64,000 nucleotides of DNA, taken from assembly GCF_040045035.1 (NCBI RefSeq), contig NZ_JBDZDS010000005.1, forward strand, positions 62,001 to 126,000, in the 5' to 3' direction. The position numbers and the translations under genes were made by a program. A model generated the notes under the pieces. That model searched no databases. It had not been told where the DNA came from and worked only from the letters and a program-made list of their open reading frames with translations. Shown here piece after piece: positions 44,454-53,961 of this stretch. Numbering within the stretch: position 1 is the first letter of the stretch; each line of letters opens with the position of its first letter. Source of the stretch: Pseudaminobacter sp040045035 (GTDB lineage: Bacteria > Pseudomonadota > Alphaproteobacteria > Rhizobiales > Rhizobiaceae).

Positions 44454-46004
44454 TCACCTGCTTGCCGGAAGGTAGTGGAAGAGTTTGCCGGGAAGAGAGA
44501 TGTCGATGTCGACACGGCCCTCCTTGCGGTTGCGCGTATAGATTCCCCGCAATTGCGACTTGATCGTGAGGTCCAGGAGCTTCGAGCCAAAGCCGCTGTC
44601 GACGATCTCCGATTGACCACTCAGCCCTGAAGACTTCTCTACCCAGTGGATATGCACTTCGTCGATCTTGCGGCTGATGTGAACTTCCAAGATGCCGTCG
44701 GATTCGCTCAATGCGCCATATTTGGCCGAGTTCGTTGCCAACTCGTGAAAGACGAGGGCCAGCACCGTCACGGTTCCGCGATCGATGAAGGCATCATCGC
44801 CATCGACGACGAGTTGATTGCCGGTACTTCCCTCGTATGGTTTCAGCAGAACGCTGATCAGCTCTTTCAGCGAGGTCAGTTCACTTGTCGTGCCTGGGGA
44901 CGTGTTCTCACTGCGTATGAGTCCATGCGCATGCTGCAGCGCTACGAGCCGATTTCTCAGCGTGTCCGCCAACGGCCTCAGATCCGGGTTGTCCTTGATG
45001 GACAGGCCGATCAGCCCGTTGACCAGCGCGAACAGGTTTTTGATCCGATGCTCGAGTTCATGGGACACGATCTCGCGCTCGGCGGCGAGATATCTCAACT
45101 GCTCGAGAACCTCGCTTCTTGTCGCCGTGGTCGTGGCGATAATGAGCGGTCCCAAGATGGTCAGTGCGCGGCCGACCGCGATCGACAACACCAGCGAATG
45201 GTCGGCATTCGACAGTTCGACGAAATCAAACGTCGTCGCGATGATCGTCCACGCGCAATACACGAACGTCAGTACGGCTGTGGGGAAAACACGATAGGAA
45301 ATCGCGCATAGAAAGAGAGCTGGAACCGGAAATGCGAGGGCGGCCAGGCCGCCGAACAATACTCCCGCGGCGGCCGAAAGGATCAGCACGATGATAGGCG
45401 CCTGCTCGTGAAAGGTGAGCGGCAGGTGCCGCGGCCAATGCTTTTCTTCCGGAAAAGTCAGGATCATCGGCAAGAAGGCAAGCTGGTTCAAGCACTCGAC
45501 CGAGAACCAGTAGCGGAAGGGGTTCACGGCATCCGGGATGCTGACCAAGGACCCGAGCAGGGCCGCGCCCGCGACCCCGGCGTAAAGCGACGCGGGGACC
45601 ACGGCCGCAAGAAGATAAAAGACCGACATCGGGCGCTGCAGGCGCTGGTCGACCCGGCTGAAACTCGTAAGCAGGATATAGCCGATTGCGGCGATGCCGA
45701 AATTATAGGCGCCCAGTCTCACGCCTTCGGGGAGCCCGTAGCCGATTATTGCGACGGCGATCGCGAACCCGACAAGACAGGCGATCCAGCCCGGAGGGCG
45801 GGCCAACAGAGGAAAGCGTACCAGCATGCCGAGCATGAAAGCGTTGGCAGGCCAGGCCAGCGCCAATACGCTGTTGTCTTCCGTGTAGACGCCAAGAGCA
45901 AAGAGGGCCGCATAGGCCGCGCCGAACATCAGGTAAGGAAGCCAGGCTCGGTTCGAGGTGAACAGTCTCCTTACTTTGGCGTCGACTTCACCAGCACTGG
46001 GCAT
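44454..46004 (-). CDS. MASE1-domain sensor histidine kinase (HWE/HisKA_2 type)
   Basis: 516 residues. The N-terminal membrane sensor of about 290 residues has eight or more transmembrane segments and matches MASE1 (LALAWPANAFMLGML near the start). The dimerisation helix carries the phosphorylated His in HELEHRIKNLFALVNGL (about residue 320), followed by an ATPase domain with ALVFHELATNSAKYGAL (N box) and SGFGSKLLDL. The family phosphorylates single-domain or PhyR-type regulators; no partner is adjacent. The signal is unknown. Confidence 0.88.
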   Translation of the reverse strand: MPSAGEVDAKVRRLFTSNRAWLPYLMFGAAYAALFALGVYTEDNSVLALAWPANAFMLGMLVRFPLLARPPGWIACLVGFAIAVAIIGYGLPEGVRLGAYNFGIAAIGYILLTSFSRVDQRLQRPMSVFYLLAAVVPASLYAGVAGAALLGSLVSIPDAVNPFRYWFSVECLNQLAFLPMILTFPEEKHWPRHLPLTFHEQAPIIVLILSAAAGVLFGGLAALAFPVPALFLCAISYRVFPTAVLTFVYCAWTIIATTFDFVELSNADHSLVLSIAVGRALTILGPLIIATTTATRSEVLEQLRYLAAEREIVSHELEHRIKNLFALVNGLIGLSIKDNPDLRPLADTLRNRLVALQHAHGLIRSENTSPGTTSELTSLKELISVLLKPYEGSTGNQLVVDGDDAFIDRGTVTVLALVFHELATNSAKYGALSESDGILEVHISRKIDEVHIHWVEKSSGLSGQSEIVDSGFGSKLLDLTIKSQLRGIYTRNRKEGRVDIDISLPGKLFHYLPASR

Positions 46005-46206
46005 GATCCACCATCCCAGGGACTATGGTCCCAGGCATCGTTGGGGCCCTCTAAGGTAACCACCATTGCCTCCAAGCGACAAGCGCAGACCGCATCTCAA
46101 CTGAAGGGGGCCGAGCAGAATCGGGCAACCGACGGCAATTTGCTGGTCACGCGGGATGGGGCGACTGGCCAGTCCCACCCGCGGCAGTCAATTCTCGCGA
46201 CGCGCC

Positions 46207-46638
46207 TCAGGCGCTCTTCGGTCGCTTCCCCGAGCGGGCGGCGCGCGCCAAAATGTTCAGAGCCACCGCGGCGCGGATGAGCGCCTGCAGCGCCTCCTCA
46301 TCGATCGTTTCGCCCTCACGGATATCGATGGCGCGCCTGGTGTTGCCTTCGAGGCTGGAGTTGAAGAGGCCCGCCGGATCCTGCAATGAGGCTCCCTTGG
46401 CGAATGTCAGCTTGACGACGCTCTTGTATGTCTCGCCGGTGCAGATGATGCCGGCGTGCTCCCATACCGGGACGCCTCTCCACTTCCACTCCTCGACCAC
46501 TTCGGGATCGGTCTGCTTGATGAGGTCCCGGACCCGGGCGAGCGTTTCGCCCCTCCAGCCACCCAGCTCGCTGATCCTGGCGTCGATCAGCTGAGAGGGG
46601 GAGGCTCCCCCTTCTTTCTTAGCCTGGTTGTCTTGCAT
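46207..46638 (-). CDS. DUF1801 domain-containing protein
   Basis: 143 residues: LARVRDLIKQTDPEVVEEWKW, GVPVWEHAGIICTGETYK, VKLTFAKGASLQDPAGLFN. This is the DUF1801/YdhG-like fold of small proteins of unknown function, sometimes noted in stress or iron contexts. A GAGGACCG site precedes the ATG at 46638. A second DUF1801 gene lies directly upstream on the same strand. Confidence 0.85.
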   Translation of the reverse strand: MQDNQAKKEGGASPSQLIDARISELGGWRGETLARVRDLIKQTDPEVVEEWKWRGVPVWEHAGIICTGETYKSVVKLTFAKGASLQDPAGLFNSSLEGNTRRAIDIREGETIDEEALQALIRAAVALNILARAARSGKRPKSA

Positions 46639-46691
46639 CGGTCCTCGCATTCATTCTGTTGCTGTCGTTCGCCCGGCCACGCGCCGGACGC

Positions 46692-47132
46692 TCACATTTT
46701 TGCGCCGGGCAATTGGCTGGCCTGCTTCACCCAGTCAGTGAACTGGGCCTCGTCGAGCTGGTCGTGCTCATGGATGTGGAGATAGCGCGTGTCCGGGCTC
46801 TTGGACGCGACCGGCGGGACAGGGCTCAGCGCCGCGCCGCGGAAGAAGGCCACCTTGACGTATATCGCGAAGCAATGAATGCCGAGAAACCAGCCCTGAC
46901 CCTCGACCCCGTAGAGCGGCGAGTTCCATTTGACCGCCTTGCGCACGCCGGGCACGGTGCGCACGACGAGTGCGTCGAGGCGGCGCCCGACGGCGCTTTT
47001 CCATCCCGGCATGGCCGCGATGTAGGCCTGCACAGGGGCGTCGCCGTCCCCTTTCGCGATCTGCGGGTTGCCGCCCGAGAGGAGGGTCGGCTCTGCAGCC
47101 TTCGCCGATTTCTCGGGTACTTTTTCGGCCAT
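46692..47132 (-). CDS. DUF1801 domain-containing protein, second copy
   Basis: 146 residues: VQAYIAAMPGWKSAVGRRLD, VPGVRKAVKWNSPLYGVEG, FAIYVKVAFFRGAAL. Same DUF1801 fold as its neighbour but low identity, so an old duplication or independent gain. The ATG at 47132 is chosen over the longer frame to 47222 because the upstream part is unlike the family. Function unknown. Confidence 0.85.
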   Translation of the reverse strand: MAEKVPEKSAKAAEPTLLSGGNPQIAKGDGDAPVQAYIAAMPGWKSAVGRRLDALVVRTVPGVRKAVKWNSPLYGVEGQGWFLGIHCFAIYVKVAFFRGAALSPVPPVASKSPDTRYLHIHEHDQLDEAQFTDWVKQASQLPGAKM

Positions 47133-47420
47133 AGCGTGCGCTCCAGTAAAGGACCGGAGGATACTTTGATTCTCGGTTATGTCGACCTGTCCGGCGGTTG
47201 GCGGGGTGGCGTGGAGAGGCATCGCGCTGTTCGATGCAGCGCAACGAAACGGCCTCGAACCGGACCGGAGGGCCTAAATCCGCCGCTTTCGTGGCGTTCT
47301 CGCCGCAAAATGGTCGCAAGCGCGTCGTGAAATGGTCCCACGCGCCTGATGAATTCCCCCGCGATCATGGACACTCTACGACAATCAAGATGTGGGGCGC
47401 GCCGGAGCGCGATCTTGGAT

Positions 47421-48449
47421 ATGCGAGCTCTTTTTGTTGCGCTGTTTGCCGTATTTATGGCTTCGGGCATGGCCTTTGCAGTACCGCCGGCCAAACCTTC
47501 CAAGGATGACGTGCTGGCCTGGATCAATGCCTATGATCCGAACCGCGATGCCGCGCGCGCTCCGTCGGTCATGAAGATGGCGAGCGACCTTGGCGTGCTC
47601 AACGATCCGGAAGGGGCCGGCATGTATGTCGGGTTCATGGCCGGGATGATCGGATCGAATCCCAAAAAGGCCGATGCCGTCATCGACAAGCTGGTTCACA
47701 TGCGCGCGGCCGATCACTGGGCGATCGTTCGCGCCATCGCCTATTCCGATCATCCGGACTGGCGCGGGCTGATGACGCGAGCGGCGCCGAAGATGCCGAC
47801 CCGCGCGCTGATGGCGCAGCGATATCTAGAAGGCAAGCTGCCGACCCCGGACACTCCGTTGGACGAAGAGAAGACCACGTGGAAGGACCGCGCCAATCCG
47901 GCCAAGTGGTTCGCCAAGAAGGAAAAGAACAAGGAAATTCCGCTCGATCAGCGCCCGGAGACGCTCGACATATACTGGGGCTACTACTACGCCTCACGCA
48001 GCGCCCCGCCGGTCGAGCGCATGATCAAGATGCTGCCCTGGTCGGTCGAGCGCGACAGCGTCGAGAAGCTGACCATCGGCAGCATGGCGAAATTCACCCT
48101 GGCGATGAACGCGTCGCGTGACCCCAAGCTGCTCAAGCTTCTCAAGACGCTGCAGGCGCAGCAGACCGACAAGGAGACGGCCAAGCAGCTTGCGGAGACG
48201 ATCGAAGCGGCCGAGACCGTCGAGATCTCGTCCCTGCGCAAGACCGCACTCGACCGGCTGGAGAATCTCAAGCGCATGGGCCCCGGCTCCAATCGCGATG
48301 TCGCGTGGTGGGGCAAGCTCGGGCAGGGCGCGCTTTCGGTGGGATGCATCGCTGCCGCGGCGACCGGCCAGGTCGCTTTCGGCCTGCCCTGCGTGCTCGG
48401 AGGCGCGGCTTCGTCGGCGGTCCTGAACTACTGGGCGACGCCCTATTGA
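47421..48449 (+). CDS. Secreted hypothetical protein
   Basis: 342 residues. Signal peptide (ALFVALFAVFMASGMAFA), then a mostly helical protein: DDVLAWINAYDPNRD, MYVGFMAGMIGSNPKKADAV, IYWGYYYASRSAPPVERMI, and a C-terminal Gly/Ala-rich hydrophobic stretch (GCIAAAATGQVAFGLPCVLGG) that may touch a membrane. I do not recognise the family. The ATG at 47421 is chosen because the signal peptide begins there; upstream in-frame starts to 47349 are possible. It stands alone, divergent from the DUF1801 pair. Confidence 0.75.
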   Translation: MRALFVALFAVFMASGMAFAVPPAKPSKDDVLAWINAYDPNRDAARAPSVMKMASDLGVLNDPEGAGMYVGFMAGMIGSNPKKADAVIDKLVHMRAADHWAIVRAIAYSDHPDWRGLMTRAAPKMPTRALMAQRYLEGKLPTPDTPLDEEKTTWKDRANPAKWFAKKEKNKEIPLDQRPETLDIYWGYYYASRSAPPVERMIKMLPWSVERDSVEKLTIGSMAKFTLAMNASRDPKLLKLLKTLQAQQTDKETAKQLAETIEAAETVEISSLRKTALDRLENLKRMGPGSNRDVAWWGKLGQGALSVGCIAAAATGQVAFGLPCVLGGAASSAVLNYWATPY

Positions 48450-48464
48450 CGCCTGGCGGGCGTT

Positions 48465-48845
48465 TCAAGGCATCCGCTCGACCCATTGAACCCGTGAAAG
48501 GCCCGGTTCGAACGGATCACCGAAATATTGGGTTTCGCGGGCCACCTGCCCGTTGCTAAACTCCATAATGCTTACCGTGTAAGACGGCTGCCCGTCGTAG
48601 GTCAGGACCAATTCGGTGATCCAGAGGTCGCCAGCGCCGAGTATCCGCTGCACCGTGAAGCGTTTCTTGTTCGGCTGTGCGAAACGAGATGCCTGAATGT
48701 TGTGCCGACCGCGTATGCGTTCCCCCGACTGCGGATACTCAAGCACCGCGTCCTCTTGGTAAATCCGATGCTCGGCCTCGAAGTCGTTCGCGTCGGAGGC
48801 GGCCCAGTGGCGATCGAGAGCAGCTCGAATCTCTCTGTCTTCCAT
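48465..48845 (-). CDS. Nuclear transport factor 2 / SnoaL-like protein
   Basis: 126 residues: IRAALDRHWAASDANDFEAEH, DAVLEYPQSGERIRGRHNI, and FSNGQVARETQYFGDPFEP. This is the NTF2-like SnoaL pattern, function unknown. It is convergent with the secreted hypothetical gene at a distance of 15 bp. Confidence 0.85.
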   Translation of the reverse strand: MEDREIRAALDRHWAASDANDFEAEHRIYQEDAVLEYPQSGERIRGRHNIQASRFAQPNKKRFTVQRILGAGDLWITELVLTYDGQPSYTVSIMEFSNGQVARETQYFGDPFEPGLSRVQWVERMP

Positions 48846-48951
48846 CCCTCAATCCTCCTCGCATCCCGGGCGCACGCGCGCGGTCTCGTAGCCCTCTCGA
48901 ACTAGGGGATGCTGCCGCTAGCGCTTCAAAGTCCGACGCTGCCCGGTCATG

Positions 48952-50427
48952 TCATGGCTCGCGGCCCAGCGCCATGGGCAACGATCTCTTCCGCAGGACC
49001 GAATGATTGCGGCCGTATAGGAAGTAGATCGCGAGCCCGATGACCAGCCAGACGAGCAGCCGCAGCCAAGTTTCCAGCGGCAGCCCGGCCATGAGGAGCA
49101 GGCAGAACAGGATGCCCAGTATGGGCACGACCGGCACGCCGGGCGCGCGGAACGGCCGCGCAACGGTGGCGTGGCTCTTACGCAGATAGAGGACCCCGCC
49201 GCAGACCAGGACGAAGGCGAATAGCGTGCCGATGCTCACCATCTCGCCCAATATGCCGATCGGGGTCAGGGCGGCGACGATAGCCACGACGGTGCCGATC
49301 AGGATCTGGCTTTTCCAGGGGGTTCTGCGAACAGGATGAATCTGCGCGAACACCGGCGGCAGCAGGCCATCGTGGGCGATGGTGAAGAAGACGCGGCTCT
49401 GGCCGTAGAGCAGCACCAGGATCACCGTAGTCAGGCCGGCCAGGGCGCCGATCTTGATCAGCACCGAAAACCACGTCAGCCCGATGACGTCGACCGCCTT
49501 GGCGATCGGGTCGGCGACGTTCAGCTCCTGGTAGGGGACGATGCCGGTCAGCACCGCCGAAACGGCGATGTAGAGCACGGTGCAGATGGCAAGCGAGCCC
49601 AATATGCCGATGGGCATGTCGCGCTGGGGGTTTTTGGCCTCCTGCGCGGCGGTGGAAACCGCGTCGAAGCCGATGAAGGCGAAGAACACCACCGCCGAGC
49701 CGCGGAGCATGCCGCTCCAGCCGAAATGGCCGAATTCGCCTGTGTTTTGGGGGATGAGGGGATGCCAGTTGGCGGACGAGACATAGGCCGAGCCGATCAG
49801 GATGAAGGCCAGCACCACGACCAGCTTCACGGCGACCATGACGTTGTTGAGCCGCGCCGACTCGCTGGTTCCGATGACTAGGAGATAGGTCAGGACGGCG
49901 ACGATGAAGGCGGCGGGCAGGTTGACGATGCCATACACCACCGTGCCGTCGGCAAGCTTTTCGGCGACCGTTCCGGGGGCCGCGGCGAAGGCCGGCGGAA
50001 TGACGATGCCAAAATTCTTCAGCAGGCTGACGACATAGCCCGACCAGCCGACGGAGACGGTGGCCGCGCCCATGGCGTATTCGAGGACAAGGTCCCAGCC
50101 GATGATCCAGGCGACCAGCTCGCCCAAGGTGACGTAGGTGTAGGTATAGGTGCTGCCGGAGACCGGGATCAGCGCCGCCAGTTCGGCATAGCAAAGCCCC
50201 ACGAAGGCGCAGGCGATGCCGCCCAGCACGAATGAAAGCATGATGCTCGGGCCGGCAAATTGCGCCGCCGCGGTTCCGGTCAGGACGAAGATGCCGGCGC
50301 CGATGATGCAGCCGATGCCGAGCGCGGTGATGCTCAAGGCGCCGAGGCTGGGCCTCAGCGTATGCCCCGGCGCGGCGCGGATGATCTCGGCAATGGGCTT
50401 GCGGAGCATGTATTCGGCCAGCGACAT
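48952..50427 (-). CDS. APC-family amino acid permease (YfnA/CAT type)
   Basis: 491 residues with about twelve to fourteen membrane segments. GIGCIIGAGIFVLTGTAAA in segment 1 carries the substrate-binding G-x-G of the APC fold; VSGSTYTYTYVTLGE, FFAFIGFDAVSTAAQEAKNP and LLYGQSRVFFTIAHDGLLP are strong cationic amino acid transporter signatures. The substrate is probably a neutral or cationic amino acid taken up with protons. The start at 50427 opens the conserved N-terminus; upstream sequence in frame is not family-like. Confidence 0.92.
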   Translation of the reverse strand: MSLAEYMLRKPIAEIIRAAPGHTLRPSLGALSITALGIGCIIGAGIFVLTGTAAAQFAGPSIMLSFVLGGIACAFVGLCYAELAALIPVSGSTYTYTYVTLGELVAWIIGWDLVLEYAMGAATVSVGWSGYVVSLLKNFGIVIPPAFAAAPGTVAEKLADGTVVYGIVNLPAAFIVAVLTYLLVIGTSESARLNNVMVAVKLVVVLAFILIGSAYVSSANWHPLIPQNTGEFGHFGWSGMLRGSAVVFFAFIGFDAVSTAAQEAKNPQRDMPIGILGSLAICTVLYIAVSAVLTGIVPYQELNVADPIAKAVDVIGLTWFSVLIKIGALAGLTTVILVLLYGQSRVFFTIAHDGLLPPVFAQIHPVRRTPWKSQILIGTVVAIVAALTPIGILGEMVSIGTLFAFVLVCGGVLYLRKSHATVARPFRAPGVPVVPILGILFCLLLMAGLPLETWLRLLVWLVIGLAIYFLYGRNHSVLRKRSLPMALGREP

Positions 50428-50631
50428 GGCGGACTTTTCCTGGGCGGCTCGTACCGCCCGGCGGGTTGCGCCACAATTGCGCATCCCAAGCCAACAATTC
50501 GCCTTAGCCTTCGAGGTTCCGCGCGGCCCGCCCGGATCGCGAAGTCGTGTAGGACGGCCGCCGCCGGGAGCGGGACACGCCCGAGCGCTTCGGGCGGCGC
50601 GAATGTACTGAAGCGCGATAGCTCGCACATA

Positions 50632-51186
50632 TCAGACGAAATTTTTCTGGCGGGTCTCGTTCAACAGGGCCTTCGACCTGACCGCCTTACGATCAATCGA
50701 GGTCTGCTTTCCTTCCCTGTCAAACGGGCTCTTGAAATCAAAAGCGAAAGGACAGGCTCCTTGATCGTGCAGAAACTCGTGCCGCACCACGGCCTCCTGC
50801 CATGTGGGACGGTGGCTCGCGTCAACCCACCAAAGCACATAGGGAGGCCATGCCGGTTTGAGAAACCATTCCCGCCCGTGTTTCAGGGCCTCGGCGTGAA
50901 CGCCGCTATAGGAGAACGCCACGGCCGAGGCCAAATCTTCCCACAAGGACAAGGTGGATGGCGACCACCCATCTCCACGCTCGATGTAGAATCTGGGAAA
51001 AACTTGTTCGCCCCAACTCGGCGGGCCGGGTTCGTCAAGATAACCGGATCGTGCGACAAAGCCGTGGCTTTGTTCAACGATCTGGAAATTCAAATCATTA
51101 CGATCATGAAAGCCCTGATTTGAGGGATCATTGGCCGGGTGCCGGAATATACCGAAAGTGTACAGAGCAAGATTATTTCCAGCCAT
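50632..51186 (-). CDS. DUF3291 domain-containing protein
   Basis: 184 residues: NLALYTFGIFRHPANDPSNQG, FVARSGYLDEPGPPSWGEQV, AFSYSGVHAEALKHGREWF and VLWWVDASHRPTWQEAV. This is the DUF3291 pattern, a monooxygenase-like ferredoxin-fold family of unknown function. It ends 204 bp upstream of the amino acid permease start on the same strand and is probably a separate unit. Confidence 0.8.
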   Translation of the reverse strand: MAGNNLALYTFGIFRHPANDPSNQGFHDRNDLNFQIVEQSHGFVARSGYLDEPGPPSWGEQVFPRFYIERGDGWSPSTLSLWEDLASAVAFSYSGVHAEALKHGREWFLKPAWPPYVLWWVDASHRPTWQEAVVRHEFLHDQGACPFAFDFKSPFDREGKQTSIDRKAVRSKALLNETRQKNFV

Positions 51187-51586
51187 CCGGTCTCCTGCAA
51201 TTTCCGATACGGTTTATGATCCAAGGTTAAAAGATACAGTCAGGTGCTTGGTAGGTGCAACGTCGAGCGGTCTAGAATTTGCCAGGCACGCCCGTCACCG
51301 AAAGGCGGGACCGATTCTCGAGCTTGGACTGCCAAACGCTTCGGGGTCTGCGTAGAAATTGCTGAACTGGCCTGTTCCCGGCAGCTTGAATGTTTCGAGT
51401 TGCTTTCTCGTGGCGATACTTCATCGAAGCGAGGCGTGGGTGGTGGTTCTCTGACCACGGTGAATTGCGTGAAGTTTTCTTGCTCCAGGGCCCGAACAGC
51501 GTTATATAACCGTCGAATTCCCGATTTCGGTGGTCTTGATCCACCGCCCGCGTAAAGGGACGCGGGCGAACGAAAGGATATTTTCG
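51187..51586. other. Upstream region of trcR
   Basis: About 400 bp between divergent genes, no supported frame. It presumably carries the trcR promoter; AGCGTTATATAACCG near 51490-51505 is an AT-rich candidate -10 region. Confidence 0.35.
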
Positions 51587-52294
51587 ATGGCCAATACGCT
51601 GCTTATGCCCAAGGCGACCGCCGTCTGGCTGGTCGACAACACGGCGCTTTCCTTCGACCAGATCGCGCAGTTCTGCGGCCTGCACCCGCTCGAGGTGAAG
51701 GCAATCGCCGACGGCGAATCTGCGCAGGGCATCAAGGGCATGGACCCGATCATGACCGGCCAGCTCTCGCGCGACGAGATCGCCCGCGGCGAGCGCGACA
51801 TCAATCATCGCCTGAAGCTCTCGGAGCCCAAGGTGCGGGTGCCCGAGTCCAAGCGCAAGGGCCCGCGCTACACGCCGCTGTCGAAGCGCCAGGACCGCCC
51901 CAACGCCATCCTGTGGCTGGTGCGCAACCACCCCGAGCTGAAGGATGCGGCGATCTCGCGCCTGGTCGGCACCACCAAGTCGACCATCGAGCAGATCCGC
52001 GAGCGCAAGCACTGGAACTCGGCCAACCTGACGCCGATGGACCCGGTGACGCTGGGCCTCTGCTCGCAGATCGACCTCGACATCGAGGTGCAGCGCGCCT
52101 CGCACGGCCGCCCGGCAGCCGCGCCTACGGGCGACACGCTGCTGCCCGCCTCCATGACCGAGCGGCTGGAAGTGGGCGAGACCGTGGCCGAGGAGGAGAA
52201 GGAGCTCGACGCCAACGCCGTGTTCGCCAAGCTCTCGTCGCTGAAGTCCAAGCACGAGGACGAAGACGAGGACGAGCTGGATCATCGCCGCTGA
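51587..52294 (+). CDS. trcR: TrcR-like cell-cycle transcriptional regulator (DUF1013)
   Basis: 235 residues: LLMPKATAVWLVDNTALSF, QFCGLHPLEVKAIADGE, RQDRPNAILWLVRNHPEL, and LVGTTKSTIEQIRERKHWN. This matches the DUF1013 family, whose Caulobacter member is named TrcR and associates with RNA polymerase. The C-terminal 40 residues are acidic and low-complexity. The ATG at 51587 follows GAAAGGA. A strong terminator lies about 25 bp downstream. Confidence 0.92.
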   Translation: MANTLLMPKATAVWLVDNTALSFDQIAQFCGLHPLEVKAIADGESAQGIKGMDPIMTGQLSRDEIARGERDINHRLKLSEPKVRVPESKRKGPRYTPLSKRQDRPNAILWLVRNHPELKDAAISRLVGTTKSTIEQIRERKHWNSANLTPMDPVTLGLCSQIDLDIEVQRASHGRPAAAPTGDTLLPASMTERLEVGETVAEEEKELDANAVFAKLSSLKSKHEDEDEDELDHRR

Positions 52295-52314
52295 GCGAAG
52301 CCTCTCATAGAACG

Positions 52315-52343
52315 AAAAAAACCCCGCCTCGGCGGGGTTTTTT
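52315..52343. terminator. Bidirectional rho-independent terminator
   Basis: ACCCCGCC, loop TC, GGCGGGGT (52321-52338), with AAAAAA before and TTTTTT after, so it works in both directions, ending trcR rightward and the WYL regulator transcript leftward. Confidence 0.9.
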
Positions 52344-52430
52344 GTTGAGCGCAATTGTGCGTCGGTTTGAGGATCAGGCGCTCGGGATGAATGGCCCGGC
52401 GGCTCAAGGGAAGAAGGGGACCGGTCCGGC

Positions 52431-53150
52431 TCAGCCCCGCATCGAACGACTGGCGCCGTCGCCGGCATATTCGTTGCGCTCGACGCGGCGGTAGAAGTCG
52501 GCGAGCTGCTTGCCGCGCTCGGGCCGAAAGCCGCGACCGGCCTGCGTTACCCGGGCGATGCGGTCGATGCGGAAGGCGCGGAAATCGTCGCGCATCTCGC
52601 ACCAGGCGACCAGCGTCCACACCTTGCCCCAGAACCAGAGGCCAAGCGGGCGCACGTCGCGCATGGTGCTGCGGCCGGCCTCGTCGCGATAGTCGAGGGC
52701 GAGCACGTCGCGCTTTTCGATGGAGCGCTCTAGAACGTCGATGGCCGCGCGGTCGGCGTCGGTGACCACCCACATCGGCGTGTGGATCTCGGTGCGGGCG
52801 ATGCGGTCCTTCTCGGCATCGGGCAGCACCGCGCCGATCTTGACCAGCGCCTCGTCGGCCGCGCGCGCCATGGTGGCGCCACCGAAGGCCCGGACCATGC
52901 GGGCACCCGCCACCAGCGCCACGATCTCGTCGCGCGTGAACATCAGCGGCGGCAGGTCGAAGCCCTCGCGCATCATATAGCCGACGCCGGCCTCGCCATC
53001 GATGGGCACGCCCGTGGACTGCAGATCGGCGATGTCGCGGTAGATGGTGCGCTCGGACACCTCCAGCCACTGGCCGAGCTTCTGCGCGGTGACGAGGCGG
53101 CCGCCGCGAAGGTGCTGAACGATCTGGAAAAGCCGGTCTGCACGTCGCAT
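52431..53150 (-). CDS. WYL-domain (YafY-type) transcriptional regulator
   Basis: 239 residues. N-terminal winged helix (RADRLFQIVQHLRGGR, VSERTIYRDIADLQSTGVPI) and the C-terminal WYL domain (LALDYRDEAGRSTMRDVRPL, WTLVAWCEMRDDFRAFRID). YafY-type proteins are mostly repressors of neighbouring genes. Two inverted-repeat sites of matching sequence lie upstream of it and of the small-orf/amidotransferase unit, suggesting it controls both. Confidence 0.9.
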   Translation of the reverse strand: MRRADRLFQIVQHLRGGRLVTAQKLGQWLEVSERTIYRDIADLQSTGVPIDGEAGVGYMMREGFDLPPLMFTRDEIVALVAGARMVRAFGGATMARAADEALVKIGAVLPDAEKDRIARTEIHTPMWVVTDADRAAIDVLERSIEKRDVLALDYRDEAGRSTMRDVRPLGLWFWGKVWTLVAWCEMRDDFRAFRIDRIARVTQAGRGFRPERGKQLADFYRRVERNEYAGDGASRSMRG

Positions 53151-53306
53151 GGGCGGTTCCGTCAGGCTGAAGCGCGCCCGCCGCAGCCGGGGGGAGCCGG
53201 GACGGCAGGCGCGGGTTTACAACAAGGCCGCGCCCTTCGGCGCGGAGAGGCTCGTCTCACGGGGACTGGGAAGCAGCTCCCCCTCTTATGGCATCATGCC
53301 ACGACG

Positions 53307-53330
53307 CTCCTGACAACATATTGTCAGGAG
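53307..53330. promoter_or_regulatory. Putative operator 1 for the WYL regulator
   Basis: CTCCTGACAA, CATA, TTGTCAGGAG is a perfect 10-bp palindrome. The core CTGACA-N6-TGTCAG is shared with operator 2 at 53962, and both are followed by GGAGCCT. Confidence 0.7.
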
Positions 53331-53344
53331 CCTTGGCGGCAATG

Positions 53345-53722
53345 TCAGGAATATTCGCGCGCGAAAAGCTCGCGCATCCGGCCGACGCGGGCGAGTGCCA
53401 GCGTGCCGCCGCAGATACCGCCGACCACGCCGCCGCGCTCCTCCACGGTGCGCAGCAGCGCCGAGACGTCGGGCGACCGCGGGGTCGCCCAGACATCGGA
53501 GCCGACGACGGCGATGGCATCGAGATCGGCGTTCTCGGCCGGATCGGCGCCGCGATGCGGGGCGAGGCGAAAGCCGCTCATTGAATTGACGGGCTCGCCC
53601 GTGTGGGTCAGCGACACGGTGCGCGCGCCGAACCATTCGGCGATCGAGCCGGCAAGCAGCCCGTATTCCCAATCGGCGAAGCCATCGATGAACACGAAAC
53701 CGACGGTCCTGGCGTCATTCAT
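53345..53722 (-). CDS. DJ-1/PfpI-family glutamine amidotransferase-like protein, shortened
   Basis: 125 residues, whereas relatives have about 190. RTVGFVFIDGFADWEYGLLA opens the fold, GEPVNSMSGFRLAPH follows, and GGVVGGICGGTLALARVG carries the nucleophile-elbow Cys. After that the sequence diverges (MRELFAREYS) and stops, with operator 1 just beyond, so the C-terminal strand/helix layer is missing. Likely inactivated or a recent truncation. It lies 27 bp after the small upstream gene. Confidence 0.7.
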   Translation of the reverse strand: MNDARTVGFVFIDGFADWEYGLLAGSIAEWFGARTVSLTHTGEPVNSMSGFRLAPHRGADPAENADLDAIAVVGSDVWATPRSPDVSALLRTVEERGGVVGGICGGTLALARVGRMRELFAREYS

Positions 53723-53749
53723 GGCGGAACTCCTCTCCGACGACATCGA

Positions 53750-53917
53750 TCAGCTGCGGCGCGCGCGACGGGCCGCGTAGGTGTCGGGCCAGCCTATATC
53801 CTTTTGGATGCTCTCCGGCAGGGAGTTGAAAAAGCGCTCGGTGCGGATCTGGTCGCGCATGGTCTGGATCTTGCCGGCATAGTGCCTGACGGCGCGGAAA
53901 AACTCTGGGGTGAACAT
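53750..53917 (-). CDS. Small protein resembling DUF1127 (YjiS-like)
   Basis: 55 residues: MFTPEFFRAVRHYAGKIQTM, then RFFNSLPESIQKDIGWPDTY. The L-P-x-x-I-x-x-D-I-G-W pattern resembles DUF1127, a family of short arginine-rich alphaproteobacterial proteins, some of which bind RNA or affect metabolism. Assignment is tentative. Operator 2 lies 45-62 bp upstream of the ATG, and AAGGAGAG is a good ribosome site. Confidence 0.7.
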   Translation of the reverse strand: MFTPEFFRAVRHYAGKIQTMRDQIRTERFFNSLPESIQKDIGWPDTYAARRARRS

Positions 53918-53961
53918 GGCGACTCTCCTTGGCTTGCGGAGAGCACTGTCGCACAGCCGTG

